NCBI GenBank assembly: GCA_025992705.1 | Contig: DAJPGJ010000001.1 | Span: 1,736,001 to 1,800,000 of the forward strand | Source of the DNA: Coriobacteriaceae bacterium | Lineage (GTDB): Bacteria > Actinomycetota > Coriobacteriia > Coriobacteriales > QAMH01 | Direction of reading: 5' to 3' | Length of the DNA stretch: 64,000 nucleotides | In this document: positions 35,819 to 45,085 of the stretch, in pieces | Numbering within the stretch: the stretch's first letter is position 1 | Layout of the letters: each line of letters begins with the position of its first letter | Position numbers and translations under genes: made by a program | Notes under the pieces: generated by a model | Told to the model about the DNA's origin: nothing | Seen by the model: the letters and a program-made list of their open reading frames with translations, nothing else | Database searches by the model: none

Positions 35819-38596
35819 ATGCGCTTGAAGCTGTTTTCGGCGGCCTTTGCCGCCGCTTTTGTTCTCATTACAGCCCCTGCTTACGCCGATGTCATTGGTA
35901 CCGACCAGGACGCGCTCGCACCGGACAATGAGACTGCGTTTGCGGCATATGGCGAACCCGCAATTGAAACAGCCCGCGATGAGGTGGCGGACGATGCGGC
36001 CACCGCAAACCCGAACGACAAAGACGACGGCAAGGTTACGGCAAAATCCAGCGATCCCGCAAAGGATGCACCCGAAACCGTCGAGGGCAACCAGGCGGAA
36101 ACGAGCACGACCGAGACGGTGACCGAAACCGTCGCCATCGACAAGCATGACATGCATCGTCTGTACAACCCCAACTCAGGCGAGCACTTCTACACCGCCA
36201 GCGAGGTCGAGCGCGACCATTTGATAGGTGTCGGTTGGAGCTACGAGGGTATCGGCTGGATGGCACCCGCCACCAGCGATGAACCCGTCTTTCGCCTCTA
36301 CAACCCCAACGCGGGCGATCACCACTACACGCTTTCCGCCCACGAGCGTGATTTCCTTGTAGGCGTCGGCTGGAATGACGAGGGCATCGGCTGGTACTCC
36401 GCCCTGGGTTCCGAGGGTATTCCCGTTCACAGGCAATACAACCCCAACGCCATCGCAGGTGCCCACAACTTTACGACGAGCGACCACGAAAACGCATCGC
36501 TCATCAACGCGGGCTGGAACGGCGAGGGCGTCGCCTGGTACGCGCTTGCGTCTGACACCAAGACCGTCGAGACGACAAAGCCCAACGTAATCGAAAAGGC
36601 TCCGTACATCACCGCCACCTTCACAGCTGCCAATGGGACCGTCCCCGAGACGATCGTCTCGTACGCCAAGGGCAAGGAGACCTACCTCTTCCTCCCCTCC
36701 TATGCACCTCTCGACAACCTCTACCTGAGCGCCTATATGAGCAAGGCCAAGCAGGTCAACCTGTACCTTGGCAACGAGGACTTCTCCATAATCAACCCCG
36801 AGCACGGAATCAACTTGCTGAGTCTGGGACCAGGCAAGAACCCTGACGGCTCGCTTTCGTTCAAGTTCAAGACCAGCAATACCGCAACGCCCTTCGCGCT
36901 TACGGTCATGCGCTCCGAAAACGTTCCCGCAATCTACATCAACAGCAACGACATCTCCTCGCAGGGCCGCGACTTCATCGAAGCGAGCCCGGACCACAGT
37001 GCCAAGGCCAGCGTTGCCGTGCACATGGTCGATTCAGATGGCAGCGTCATCTACGACAAGGACGCCTTCGGCGACAAGAAGACGCTTTCTTCCATCAAGG
37101 GACGCGGCAACTCAACCTGGGGCAATGGCGTCAAGAAGCCATACCAGATCTCGCTTAGCTCCAAGGCGGACCTCATCGGCACGGACGCCCCTGCCAAGAA
37201 ATGGATCCTCCTGGCCAATAGCGCTGACGCGACCCTGCTGCACAGCAGCATCGCCTTTAACCTCGCCGCCGAACTTGGCTTGGCGACGGTCGACGTACGT
37301 CCCATCGACCTCTACTACGATGGCGAATACCGCGGCAGCTACCTCCTTGCCGAGAAGATCGAAATCAAGCCCGGACGCGTGGACATCTTCGACCTGGAAG
37401 AGGCCATAGAGAATGCCAACCCCGGCACCGACCTTGACGTGCTGCCCACCAAGACGGCAACGAACAAGTACGGCAACGAGTTCCAGTACGTCGTGGGCGT
37501 CAAGGATCCCTCCAACATCGAGGGAGGCTATCTGCTCGAGCTTGACAATGGATACTACGCTGCGGAGAAATGCTGGTTCACGGCCATCTGGCCCGGAGAT
37601 GGAGCCGTCGCCCACTTCGTGCTCAAAAGCCCGGAATATGCGTCGAAAAACGCCGTTGCCTACATCAGCGAGGCAATCCAGGAGGCGCTCGACAACCTCT
37701 ATGCCGACAAGCTTGCCGATGGCTCCGCACTCTCCGACGGCAGCTTTGCCTTCGATCTTGATTCCTTCGCAAAGATGTACCTGCTCGAGGAATTTCTCAA
37801 GAACAACGACACCTACACGAGCTCGACCTATTTCTACCTGGACAAGGACAGCAAGGTCGTTCAATCCGGCCCGGTATGGGACTTCGACGCAGGTATGGGC
37901 ACGCGCATCGACGCACACGACTCCATCCAGAGCAGCTACTGGGGTTACTACCTCACCTTGCATAACACCATCATGAGCAACCAGGTCAAGAAGCGCATTC
38001 AGGAGATATACGAAGACACGTTCCGCGATCTTGTGCAGAAGGTCGTGCTTGGCGACGAGAATGCAGTGGGCCCGGCAGGCAAGCTCCATTCCATAAGCAG
38101 CTACGCCAAGACCATTGCCGCCTCGCAGCGCATGAACGAGATTCCCTTCGGCGTCACCTCGTTCACCTTCCAGGCCGAGCCCTTCGAGACCTGGGAGCTC
38201 AACGTCGAGTTCTTCCAAAAATGGCTCGGATGGCGTTTGGATTGGTTTGACGAGAACGTCAGGCTGCTCGGCAGCGCGACTCTTGGTCAGCAGGCGCGCA
38301 CGACCCGTTGGTACAACGGGTTCGATTATGGCTACGTGTTCGACTACCAATACTATCTCGAGCAAAACCCCGAGCTCAGAAAGCTCGGAATCACCACCTC
38401 GGGCAGGGCATTGGAGCACTTTGCCACGATTGGCATTCACGACGAGAAGTACAGCGGGAAAACGGCGCGCAACTTTGACGTGCGGGCCTACATGAACAAC
38501 AACCCAGAGCTCAAAGAGAAGTTTGGCGATGACCTTGCCGCCTATTACAAGCATTACTGCACGGAAGGGTTCAAAAAAGGCCTTGTCTGTTGGTAA
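35819..38596 (+). CDS. Secreted CotH-family kinase-like protein with DUF5648 triad
   Basis: An intact 925-residue exported protein. A signal peptide ends near residue 24 (APAYAD), followed by an acidic linker. Three DUF5648 units (about 112-250) read RLYNPNSGEHFYT, RLYNPNAGDHHYT and RQYNPNAIAGAHNFTT. After a beta domain, the CotH core (about 410-710) shows IKGRGNSTWGNGVKKPYQI, WILLANSADATLLHSS, DLYYDGEYRGSYLLAEKIEI, YLLEEFLKNNDTYTSSTYFY and SGPVWDFDAGMG. CotH proteins are atypical protein kinases first known from Bacillus spore coats. Two C-terminal repeats (FDYQYYLEQNPELRKLG, FDVRAYMNNNPELKEKFG) resemble DxxYYLxxNPDL modules. The ATG at 35819 follows GAGGA. Substrate unknown. Confidence 0.85.
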   Translation: MRLKLFSAAFAAAFVLITAPAYADVIGTDQDALAPDNETAFAAYGEPAIETARDEVADDAATANPNDKDDGKVTAKSSDPAKDAPETVEGNQAETSTTETVTETVAIDKHDMHRLYNPNSGEHFYTASEVERDHLIGVGWSYEGIGWMAPATSDEPVFRLYNPNAGDHHYTLSAHERDFLVGVGWNDEGIGWYSALGSEGIPVHRQYNPNAIAGAHNFTTSDHENASLINAGWNGEGVAWYALASDTKTVETTKPNVIEKAPYITATFTAANGTVPETIVSYAKGKETYLFLPSYAPLDNLYLSAYMSKAKQVNLYLGNEDFSIINPEHGINLLSLGPGKNPDGSLSFKFKTSNTATPFALTVMRSENVPAIYINSNDISSQGRDFIEASPDHSAKASVAVHMVDSDGSVIYDKDAFGDKKTLSSIKGRGNSTWGNGVKKPYQISLSSKADLIGTDAPAKKWILLANSADATLLHSSIAFNLAAELGLATVDVRPIDLYYDGEYRGSYLLAEKIEIKPGRVDIFDLEEAIENANPGTDLDVLPTKTATNKYGNEFQYVVGVKDPSNIEGGYLLELDNGYYAAEKCWFTAIWPGDGAVAHFVLKSPEYASKNAVAYISEAIQEALDNLYADKLADGSALSDGSFAFDLDSFAKMYLLEEFLKNNDTYTSSTYFYLDKDSKVVQSGPVWDFDAGMGTRIDAHDSIQSSYWGYYLTLHNTIMSNQVKKRIQEIYEDTFRDLVQKVVLGDENAVGPAGKLHSISSYAKTIAASQRMNEIPFGVTSFTFQAEPFETWELNVEFFQKWLGWRLDWFDENVRLLGSATLGQQARTTRWYNGFDYGYVFDYQYYLEQNPELRKLGITTSGRALEHFATIGIHDEKYSGKTARNFDVRAYMNNNPELKEKFGDDLAAYYKHYCTEGFKKGLVCW

Positions 38597-38626
38597 TGGT
38601 GCCTAGGACGGGTGACAGCGCCGCGT

Positions 38627-39895
38627 CTACTCGCCAGGTGCCGTCGAGCGCTTTTTCGCGTCAAACAGCATGCATCCGAGAAAGAACAGAATCGACGCGC
38701 CGTATGCGAGCATGATGGCGAAGCTCACGCCGTTCATCTCGAACGCATGAATCATGGGGTACATGCTCATGAGAATGAGCACGAACGAGATGGCGTAACC
38801 GGCAAGATTCTCCCGATTGCGACGCATCGTGATGAGCACGTCACCCAAGAACCAAACGTAGGCGGTCATGACCGTGCAGAGCACGAGTGGCACGATCAGG
38901 TACGCATAGGGTGCGATGCTCGAGCCAAAGATGAGCACGAGCACGGGCTCGCCCACGAGCGCGAAGAGCAATCCGAAGACGAGCGCAAGCGCGAAGATGG
39001 CTATCGAGACCTTGAAGACAAGTCTCAGGAAACCACGCATGTCGCCTGCCTTGAGGTACTCGGCGAAACGCGTCAGGAGCGGTGCATAGATATATTGCGC
39101 GCACATCTGCACGATGAGCACGGGCGCAGCAACCGAGGAGTAGATGCCCAGGAACCACTCCCCCATCACGTCGTTGAGCGCCTGTCGCGGAATGGCGGGG
39201 ACGGCCCAGCAGAAAAAGGACGCCACGACGAGTGGCAGGCATTTCACGAAGAGCGTGCGTATCGCCACGAAGTCGAAAGCCGGCTTAAACGGCTTGTGCG
39301 TGACCTTCAGGAAGGCCGTACCATCGAAGAGCGCGATGACGAGATAGGTGCTCACCGTCATGAGAATGAGCGCAATGTCGAGAGAGTTGAAGAACACCAT
39401 GCCTGCGATGAAGGCGACAAGCAAGAGAATGCCACGCAGGATGAACGAGATGCCAATGACGTCCATGCGCGACTCGCGTTGCTCCTCGCCATGCAGAACA
39501 TCCACGAACACGGGGCCGAGCGAGAAGAAGCCGTACAGGATGACCGTCAACCACGCGCTGGTTGGGCAGGTCAAGAAGCAGTAAACGAACATGACGCCGA
39601 TGGCCAGGGCAACCGTGATGATCCTGAAGCCAAGGTACTGCGCAAAGGTGAATTCCTCGTCCAGATCGGAGACTTGGTAGGTGCGAATCTTGTAATAGCC
39701 GATGGGCGAGAAGATGTTCGAAACGGCCATGCCGAGAGCAAGTAAGCCCGCAGCATCATAGCCCGTTGACAAGCGCACGACGAGAACCGTGATCAGCCAC
39801 TGCGCCGCCATGTAGACAAGCGAGCCCGCGGCGTTCCAAATCATGTTCGCGCGAATCGAAAGCGATTTGTCAGCACCTATATTCATCGAATGCAT
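38627..39895 (-). CDS. Polysaccharide flippase-like MATE/MOP membrane protein
   Basis: A 422-residue protein with about 12 hydrophobic segments, starting IWNAAGSLVYMAAQWLITVL and including ILRGILLLVAFIAGMVFF and AYLIVPLVLCTVMTAYVWFL. The N-terminal RANMIWNAAGS and the spacing of helices match Wzx-like flippases of the MOP superfamily, which move lipid-linked oligosaccharides across the membrane. Intact, with a start at 39895 or nine bases later (second ATG); no good ribosome site is seen for either. It lies 10 bases beyond the glucosaminidase stop on the same strand, so the two are probably co-transcribed. It would complete the glycan pathway encoded at 12-34 kb. Confidence 0.82.
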   Translation of the reverse strand: MHSMNIGADKSLSIRANMIWNAAGSLVYMAAQWLITVLVVRLSTGYDAAGLLALGMAVSNIFSPIGYYKIRTYQVSDLDEEFTFAQYLGFRIITVALAIGVMFVYCFLTCPTSAWLTVILYGFFSLGPVFVDVLHGEEQRESRMDVIGISFILRGILLLVAFIAGMVFFNSLDIALILMTVSTYLVIALFDGTAFLKVTHKPFKPAFDFVAIRTLFVKCLPLVVASFFCWAVPAIPRQALNDVMGEWFLGIYSSVAAPVLIVQMCAQYIYAPLLTRFAEYLKAGDMRGFLRLVFKVSIAIFALALVFGLLFALVGEPVLVLIFGSSIAPYAYLIVPLVLCTVMTAYVWFLGDVLITMRRNRENLAGYAISFVLILMSMYPMIHAFEMNGVSFAIMLAYGASILFFLGCMLFDAKKRSTAPGE

Positions 39896-39904
39896 AGACT
39901 AGGG

Positions 39905-41263
39905 CTAGATGCCGTACCAGGCAATCCCCTCGTCAAGCCAACCGAGCGAGATGTTGTGATCGAACTCGTACTCGCTGGCCGTGTAGTTGTGGTTGTTTGC
40001 GTAGGCATTGGGATTGTACTGACGATACAGCGGGATGCCCTTCGCGTCATCAGAATACCAGCCGATGCCCTCGTCATTCCAACCTTCCTTGACAAGCGCG
40101 TCGCGCTCGAAAGCACTCAGGGTGTAGTGATGCTCGCCGCCGATTTCGTTGTAGAGGCGATACACGGGCGATTTGCTCGTCTTGGGCGAATTCCAGCCAA
40201 CGCCCTCATAGGTCCAACCTGCGGAATCAAGGGTCTCGCGCTCGACGATGCTCGAAGTGTAGAAGTGCTCGCCGGAATTGGGGTTATACATGCGGAACAT
40301 GGCGCGGGTATTGGTGTCGGGAACGCTCCACCCCTTATAGAGGGGAAGAATGTAGTTGTAGGTGGGATCGAATCCAGCATGGGTATAGGCCTGGTCCATG
40401 AGCTTGGCAATCTGCTCGTGCCACGGCGTATCATTGGATGGCAGCGTGCAGTACTGATGCCAGCAGGTGCCCTTGGCGTCTGCCTGCGCATAATCCCACT
40501 TCATGGCATAAAGCGTGGGCTGCGCGTATTGTTTGGCGTAAATGTAATGTTCGTAAATCCACTGAGCGCCCCCGAGTACAGCAGAAGTAGGCGTTGTCCA
40601 GCCCTGATTAACCGCCATGCTCAGGCCAGCGCTATCGGCAACACCGTCGTAGGCACCTATGCCGAAGAAATTATAGTAGATGGTCCCCTGATGATCCTGG
40701 CCCATGGCAAGAGTAGAGGTGCCCCAACCAGTTTCGAGAATCGCATGAGCCACGAGATACGCTGCGCTGATATGGTATGTCTGTTCTGCCTGAACAAAGG
40801 CCGAACCCATGCCGACAAGCTTGCCTTGACGTCCCTTGGCCGTCGAGAGAATGAAGGCATCAATTTGAGCAGCAGTTAGTCCAGAGGATGTCCTGAGATC
40901 TGCGAAAACGGTGAGGTCGCAGTTGTTGGGATCAAGAGCAGCCTGAAAGCGGGCATAGGAATTACCATATTGGTCATTGGCCATGCACATCCGAATCATC
41001 TGATCCAAGGTAATGCCAAGGTTGACGATATTCGAACCGCCCTGAGCCTGGGCAATCATATCTCCATCGGCAAACCCACCCTCACCTTGGGCATAGAGCG
41101 CGTCATCGTCGACATGCTCGTACGCCCGCGGGTCAGCGCGAAGCGGCCCTTCCACCCGCTCGGCAAATGCGCTTTGCACGAACAGGGCCGGAAGAGCCGC
41201 TATCAGAAGTGCTGTTACGAGCAGTAGGCGAATCGGTAGAAAGACGATGCTGCGTTTGGTCAT
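39905..41263 (-). CDS. Secreted glucosaminidase with C-terminal DUF5648 triad
   Basis: An exported peptidoglycan hydrolase of 452 residues. The signal peptide is hydrophobic (IRLLLVTALLIAALPALFV, then QSAFAE). The glucosaminidase domain (about 85-300) contains ILSTAKGRQGKLVGMGSAFV, AAYLVAHAILETGWGTS with catalytic E177, and YYNFFGIGAYDGVADSAG. It should cleave N-acetylglucosaminyl bonds in peptidoglycan. Three DUF5648 units close the protein: RMYNPNSGEHFYTSS, RLYNEIGGEHHYT (variant) and RQYNPNAYANNHNYT. The triad is C-terminal here, whereas it is N-terminal in the transpeptidase, GH43, amidase and CotH proteins. It follows the Ig-like DUF5648 gene by 53 bases and precedes the flippase. Confidence 0.9.
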   Translation of the reverse strand: MTKRSIVFLPIRLLLVTALLIAALPALFVQSAFAERVEGPLRADPRAYEHVDDDALYAQGEGGFADGDMIAQAQGGSNIVNLGITLDQMIRMCMANDQYGNSYARFQAALDPNNCDLTVFADLRTSSGLTAAQIDAFILSTAKGRQGKLVGMGSAFVQAEQTYHISAAYLVAHAILETGWGTSTLAMGQDHQGTIYYNFFGIGAYDGVADSAGLSMAVNQGWTTPTSAVLGGAQWIYEHYIYAKQYAQPTLYAMKWDYAQADAKGTCWHQYCTLPSNDTPWHEQIAKLMDQAYTHAGFDPTYNYILPLYKGWSVPDTNTRAMFRMYNPNSGEHFYTSSIVERETLDSAGWTYEGVGWNSPKTSKSPVYRLYNEIGGEHHYTLSAFERDALVKEGWNDEGIGWYSDDAKGIPLYRQYNPNAYANNHNYTASEYEFDHNISLGWLDEGIAWYGI

Positions 41264-41316
41264 GGTTGGTGCCTTCCCGTCTGAATGTCTACTGCATCAA
41301 ATATGGAATCGCCGGG

Positions 41317-42639
41317 TTACTTGTCGCTTTCGTCAGCGCCGCCTTCAGCAGCAGCGTACCAGGCAATGCCCTCATCCTGCCAGCCAAGCGAGATGTTGTG
41401 ATCGAACTCGTACTGGCTCGTGGTGTAGTTGTGGTTGTTGGCATATGCGTTGGGGTTGTACTGACGCAGAACCTTGACGGTCTGGGCCTCGTCGGAGTAC
41501 CAACCGATGCCCTCGTCGTTCCAGCCTTCCTTGACAAGCGCGTCACGCTCGACAGCGCTCATGGTGAAGTGATGCTCGCCCGCGTTGGGGTTGTACAGAC
41601 GGAAGACCGGGGCATTGGACTTCTCGGGAGCGTACCAGCCGATGTCCTCGTTCTTCCAACCAACCTCGATCAGATGGTCGCGCTCAACCGTGCTCGCGGT
41701 GTAGAAGTGCTCACCGGAGTTGGGGTTGTAGACGCGATACATGGCCTGATGCTCACCGATCTGGAACTGAGCGACCTTGGTGCCCATGAAGTTGCCCGTG
41801 CCCTTGATGATGACCGTGGCGGTGCCGACCTGGTCATTGTCGACGTACTCGAGCGTGTAGTCGGTGTCCTCAACGAGCTTGGTGCCGTTGGCCATCGTGA
41901 TGGTGACCTCGGGCTTGACAGGCTCGCCCATGAAGGTCACGTTCGCGACGGTCGCGGTCGTGGCCTTGTTGATGTCGGCGGGGTCGATGACGATCTCGTA
42001 GCTCTGATCGGCGGTGCCGCCACCCTGCCAGACGTAGCCCTTGTTCAGGGTCACCTTGAGATTGTAGGCACCGGCATCGGTCGCGAGGACATTGTCCTTG
42101 TCGGTCTCAAGGTCAATCTTCTGCTTGGGAGCCTCGGGCTTGTCGCCCTCAGCCTGCGTGGCAGGGGTATCCGCACCTTCCTCGCCGGTACCGGGCTTGT
42201 TCTGATCACCCTCGGCAGGCTTGTTCTCGTCGCCAGGGTTCTGGTCGTCGCCAGGGTTCTGGTCGTCGCCAGGGTTCTGCTCTTCATCGAGCACCAGCTC
42301 GACCGTGTAGCCCTTGTTCTGCGGGAGAAGCTTCTGAGCCTCACCCGTATAGGTCAGGTTCTTTGCGGCCGTGGGAACGGCAACCTCGACAGGATCAGTG
42401 GGCTCATCGCCCTCGGTGCCGGATCCATCGCCCTCGGTGCCGGAGCCGTTCTCGTCGCCATTGCCCTCATCGGGGTTGGCAGGAGCCTCGGTCCCTGTGT
42501 TGTCAGCACCCTCAGAGCCCTCGGCAGCAATTGCCTGCACGGGGACAAGCGCCATGACAAGCGCAAAGCACGCAAGCAGGCTTGCCAGGGTGGCAAGGAT
42601 GTTCTTGCGCGAACTATGACTCTTTACCATTTCGTTCAT
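41317..42639 (-). CDS. Secreted Ig-like protein with C-terminal DUF5648 triad
   Basis: A 440-residue exported protein with no enzymatic domain seen. A signal peptide (LATLASLLACFALVMALV to AIAAE) precedes a Gly/Asp/Glu-rich linker. Two beta-sandwich modules follow, one beginning AAKNLTYTGEAQKLLPQNKG and split by a QNPGDD repeat, the other TATVANVTFMGEPVKPEVTI with GTATVIIKGTGNFMGT. These match the YTG...GTATVTIKGxGNYTG module found ten times in the large subtilase. The DUF5648 units are RVYNPNSGEHFYT, RLYNPNAGEHHFT and RQYNPNAYANNHNYTT. The ATG at 42639 has an AGGAG site. Probably a structural or adhesive wall protein. Confidence 0.85.
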   Translation of the reverse strand: MNEMVKSHSSRKNILATLASLLACFALVMALVPVQAIAAEGSEGADNTGTEAPANPDEGNGDENGSGTEGDGSGTEGDEPTDPVEVAVPTAAKNLTYTGEAQKLLPQNKGYTVELVLDEEQNPGDDQNPGDDQNPGDENKPAEGDQNKPGTGEEGADTPATQAEGDKPEAPKQKIDLETDKDNVLATDAGAYNLKVTLNKGYVWQGGGTADQSYEIVIDPADINKATTATVANVTFMGEPVKPEVTITMANGTKLVEDTDYTLEYVDNDQVGTATVIIKGTGNFMGTKVAQFQIGEHQAMYRVYNPNSGEHFYTASTVERDHLIEVGWKNEDIGWYAPEKSNAPVFRLYNPNAGEHHFTMSAVERDALVKEGWNDEGIGWYSDEAQTVKVLRQYNPNAYANNHNYTTSQYEFDHNISLGWQDEGIAWYAAAEGGADESDK

Positions 42640-43070
42640 GAATCACATCTCCTTCTTCCTGAACTTAACGTCCGCCCAATATAGCACATGAAAATGGCTG
42701 CCTTTTTCCTTTCACAAATACGCAACGAGCGGTTACCAAACGGTAATCTCGCAATCATATGTCATGGCTACCATGCGCTTTCCCACTTACGTGCGCAAAT
42801 ACACTCATCCGGAAGCTTTTGCCGCACCATAAGCTCATCAGAAAATCGACACAAAGGGCAATGTTCGTATCATCCGATGACGCGTATACAAAGTACGAGT
42901 GCTGCTCTTCGGCAGGCCTCACTTTCGCATGCCCGTCATGCGCCCGATCATCTTTATCGCACTCCGCTCACGCCCTCCCACCGCATCGACGAGAAGCCTC
43001 CTTCGACTGGGCTGCGTCACACACATATATGTGTGTGGCGGATATGGCAGTAATTTGCATATGGCGGTAA
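42640..43070. other. Non-coding stretch upstream of the Ig-like gene
   Basis: No credible gene. A TATATT on the minus strand (42678-42683) may be the -10 of the Ig-like gene. A partly palindromic GGTTACCAAACGGT lies at 42731-42744, also present at 35743-35756 upstream of the CotH gene. The remainder to the repeat array is unassigned. Confidence 0.5.
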
Positions 43071-43376
43071 CTTGCGCTTGTGGCACATCCTCCGCACGCC
43101 CATGCCGAGAACTTGCGTTTGGGGCACGCCCTGCATGTGTGCGCGTCGAGGATTTTCGTTTGGGGCATGTTTTATACGCTCACGTGACGGAAACTTTCGT
43201 TTGGGGCACTCCATGCGCACCACAAACGAACATCTTCGGCAAAACCGACCCGTTTTCACCCAAACTGGCACATCCTGTGTGCCCCAAACGCAAGTCCTCG
43301 CCATTCATCCTCCTGAAACGTGCCCCAAACGCAAACTATCGTCATCCACTCTCCCGAAATGTGCCCCAGACGCAAA
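43071..43376. repeat. Left array of about 41-bp repeats, four direct then three inverted
   Basis: Units share a TTGCGTTTGGGGCAC core. Direct copies start at about 43071 (degenerate), 43112, 43154 and 43196, a spacing of 41-42 bases. Inverted copies (GTGCCCCAAACGCAA) start at 43278, 43319 and 43361, again 41-42 apart. The two sets face each other across about 70 bases. ORFs running through here are artefacts of the repeat. Confidence 0.85.
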
Positions 43377-43702
43377 TCCCCCGCCGCCTCCTCTTCCCCG
43401 AAATACAATCGGCATGTTTTTTCCGAAACACGCTCGAACATATATGTAGCGACAAACCACCCTGTCCAAAATGCTTCGACCTACGCACTCGTAAGCCACA
43501 GGCCTCGTGGAGAGCCGCCTCCATCACCATCGTACACACGCAGCTTTGAACTCTTGCGCTTCGAGAAATCCCGAAAACGGTCTGAATCGACACGGAAAAC
43601 GCTCCCATCTGACTCTTGTTTTGCTCAGATTCTCGGGGTGGATGACTCCGAAGGCCTCGCACTACCATATGCATCTCTTCAGGATTCGAAAGGGAGCTTT
43701 TC
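43377..43702. other. Non-coding stretch before the nuclease gene
   Basis: About 330 bases between the left repeat array and the nuclease gene. No convincing ORF or further copy of the repeat core is seen. The last bases hold the GGGAG ribosome site of the nuclease gene. Confidence 0.4.
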
Positions 43703-44767
43703 ATGAGAGTCTACGTTGTTGGCAGTTCATCACTACATCTTTGGCGACGAGATATACGCGGACAATCGATATTGAAGAAAGAAGTATTTGACGCGCTGAC
43801 CGACTGCCCCACATCGCCTAAGGAGCTTGCCTCTCTCAGATTCTCGGATTTCGAGTTTGGGAACGCGCCTGTTCGACTCATGGTTCCATCAAAAGAGCTC
43901 AGGATATCGAGGCGTCTATATAGCTACAGCGTCCAGCCTCATGCACTTCCCGAGAACGCGTTTCATCAGCTTACGGATCACATATGCATAGCATCACCTG
44001 AGCTCTGCCTTCTCGAATCGGCAAACAAACTCTCGCTCCTCCGACTTATTGAGTTGTGCATGGAACTATGCGGCAAGTACGCGTTGGTTCCCGAAACACA
44101 GCGAGGCTATATTTCAAGAAATTACCAGCTTGCCTCGACTGAATCCATCGACCGTTTCCTCCGAGGAATCTCTCATATTCACGGTGTAAAGAAGCTCCGC
44201 CGGGCGGTCCAATTCGTGTGCGATGGCTCTCGCTCCCCCATGGAAACACGCGAATACCTGCTCACCTGTCTTCCAAAAAGACTCGGAGGTTACGGTCTTC
44301 CTCCAGCCACGCTTAATGCTCGCATTAACCTGAACTCCGCCGAGAGGCGTGTGGCAAAGCGTCAATACCTCGAATGTGACGAATGCTGGCCCGACCAGCA
44401 AGTAATTGTCGAATATGATGGACATGACGATCATGAGTCGAGAGAAAACAGGGCCAGAGATGCAGCAAAGCGCAATATCCTGATTTCGCGAGGCTATGAC
44501 GTGTTTACCGTTACCGGCAAGCAAATTTGTGATGTGCATGCATTCGACAAAGTAATTCGCGACATATCATGTCGAATTGGCTTTCGTCTCAAAGATTTCC
44601 CGACAGACTGGGAACAGCGACACTCCATTCTTCGCCAAGAGCTTTTCATGTCATTGTCAAAATACGAAGGCGAGCGATTCATGCAAACGCATCCCCATCT
44701 TCTCGAAGGAAGCGAGATGGCAAAGATTACGATGGTCGATGAGCACGTGCACCGACCATGTTACTGA
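43703..44767 (+). CDS. DUF559-like endonuclease-domain protein flanked by repeat arrays
   Basis: A 354-residue protein. The C-terminal third has the pattern of DUF559/Vsr-like PD-(D/E)XK nucleases: RSPMETREYLLTCLPKRLGG, the core VIVEYDGHDDHESRENRARD with acidic residues and His, then AAKRNILISRGYDVFTVTG. The N-terminal part holds an AbiEi-like segment (DHICIASPELCLLESANKL) often joined to this nuclease in actinobacteria. The ATG at 43703 has GGGAG eight bases upstream. No methyltransferase or antitoxin partner is adjacent. The unusual feature is its setting, alone between two arrays of 41-bp repeats in opposed orientation, recalling REP-associated RAYT genes. No activity is proven by sequence. 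Confidence 0.7.
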   Translation: MRVYVVGSSSLHLWRRDIRGQSILKKEVFDALTDCPTSPKELASLRFSDFEFGNAPVRLMVPSKELRISRRLYSYSVQPHALPENAFHQLTDHICIASPELCLLESANKLSLLRLIELCMELCGKYALVPETQRGYISRNYQLASTESIDRFLRGISHIHGVKKLRRAVQFVCDGSRSPMETREYLLTCLPKRLGGYGLPPATLNARINLNSAERRVAKRQYLECDECWPDQQVIVEYDGHDDHESRENRARDAAKRNILISRGYDVFTVTGKQICDVHAFDKVIRDISCRIGFRLKDFPTDWEQRHSILRQELFMSLSKYEGERFMQTHPHLLEGSEMAKITMVDEHVHRPCY

Positions 44768-44777
44768 GGCGCTTTTC

Positions 44778-45085
44778 CATTTGGGGCACGTTCTCAAGGC
44801 TGCTGCGGCGGGGATTTCCGTTTGGGGTGCGTTCTCGAGGCTGCTGCGGCGGGGATTTCCGTTTGGGGTGCGTTCTCGAGGCTGCTGCGGCGGGGATTTC
44901 CGTTTGGGGTGCGTTCTCGAGGCTGCTGCGGCGAGGATTTCCGTTTGGGGCGCACGAAATGTGCCCCAAACGGACATCCTTGGCACAATCGCCCAGTTTT
45001 GCCCTACGATGACATGCCTCATGTGCCACGAACGTGATTCTTCGTCAGCAATCCTCATAATTTGTGCCACGAACGTGATTCTTCG
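44778..45085. repeat. Right array of 41-bp repeats, direct then inverted
   Basis: Four near-identical tandem copies with exact 41-base period: the GGCTGCTGCGGCG segment starts at 44798, 44839, 44880 and 44921, each followed by TTTCCGTTTGGGG. A shorter direct core at 44778-44790 precedes them. Inverted cores (GTGCCCCAAACGG, GTGCCACGAACGTGA) begin at 44961, 45023 and 45064. The tandem copies also create long spurious ORFs. Confidence 0.88.

Noticed and set aside
37112..38554. A 480-residue minus-strand frame opposite the CotH gene
   Set aside because: Antisense shadow of a well-supported coding region; no ribosome site and no recognisable domain.
42899..43549. ORFs across the left repeat array
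   Set aside because: Their sequence is dominated by the repeat core (CPKR, PQTQI) and lacks ribosome sites.
43071..45085. CRISPR array
   Set aside because: The constant segment varies, copies switch orientation within an array, tandem copies have no unique spacers, and no cas genes are present.
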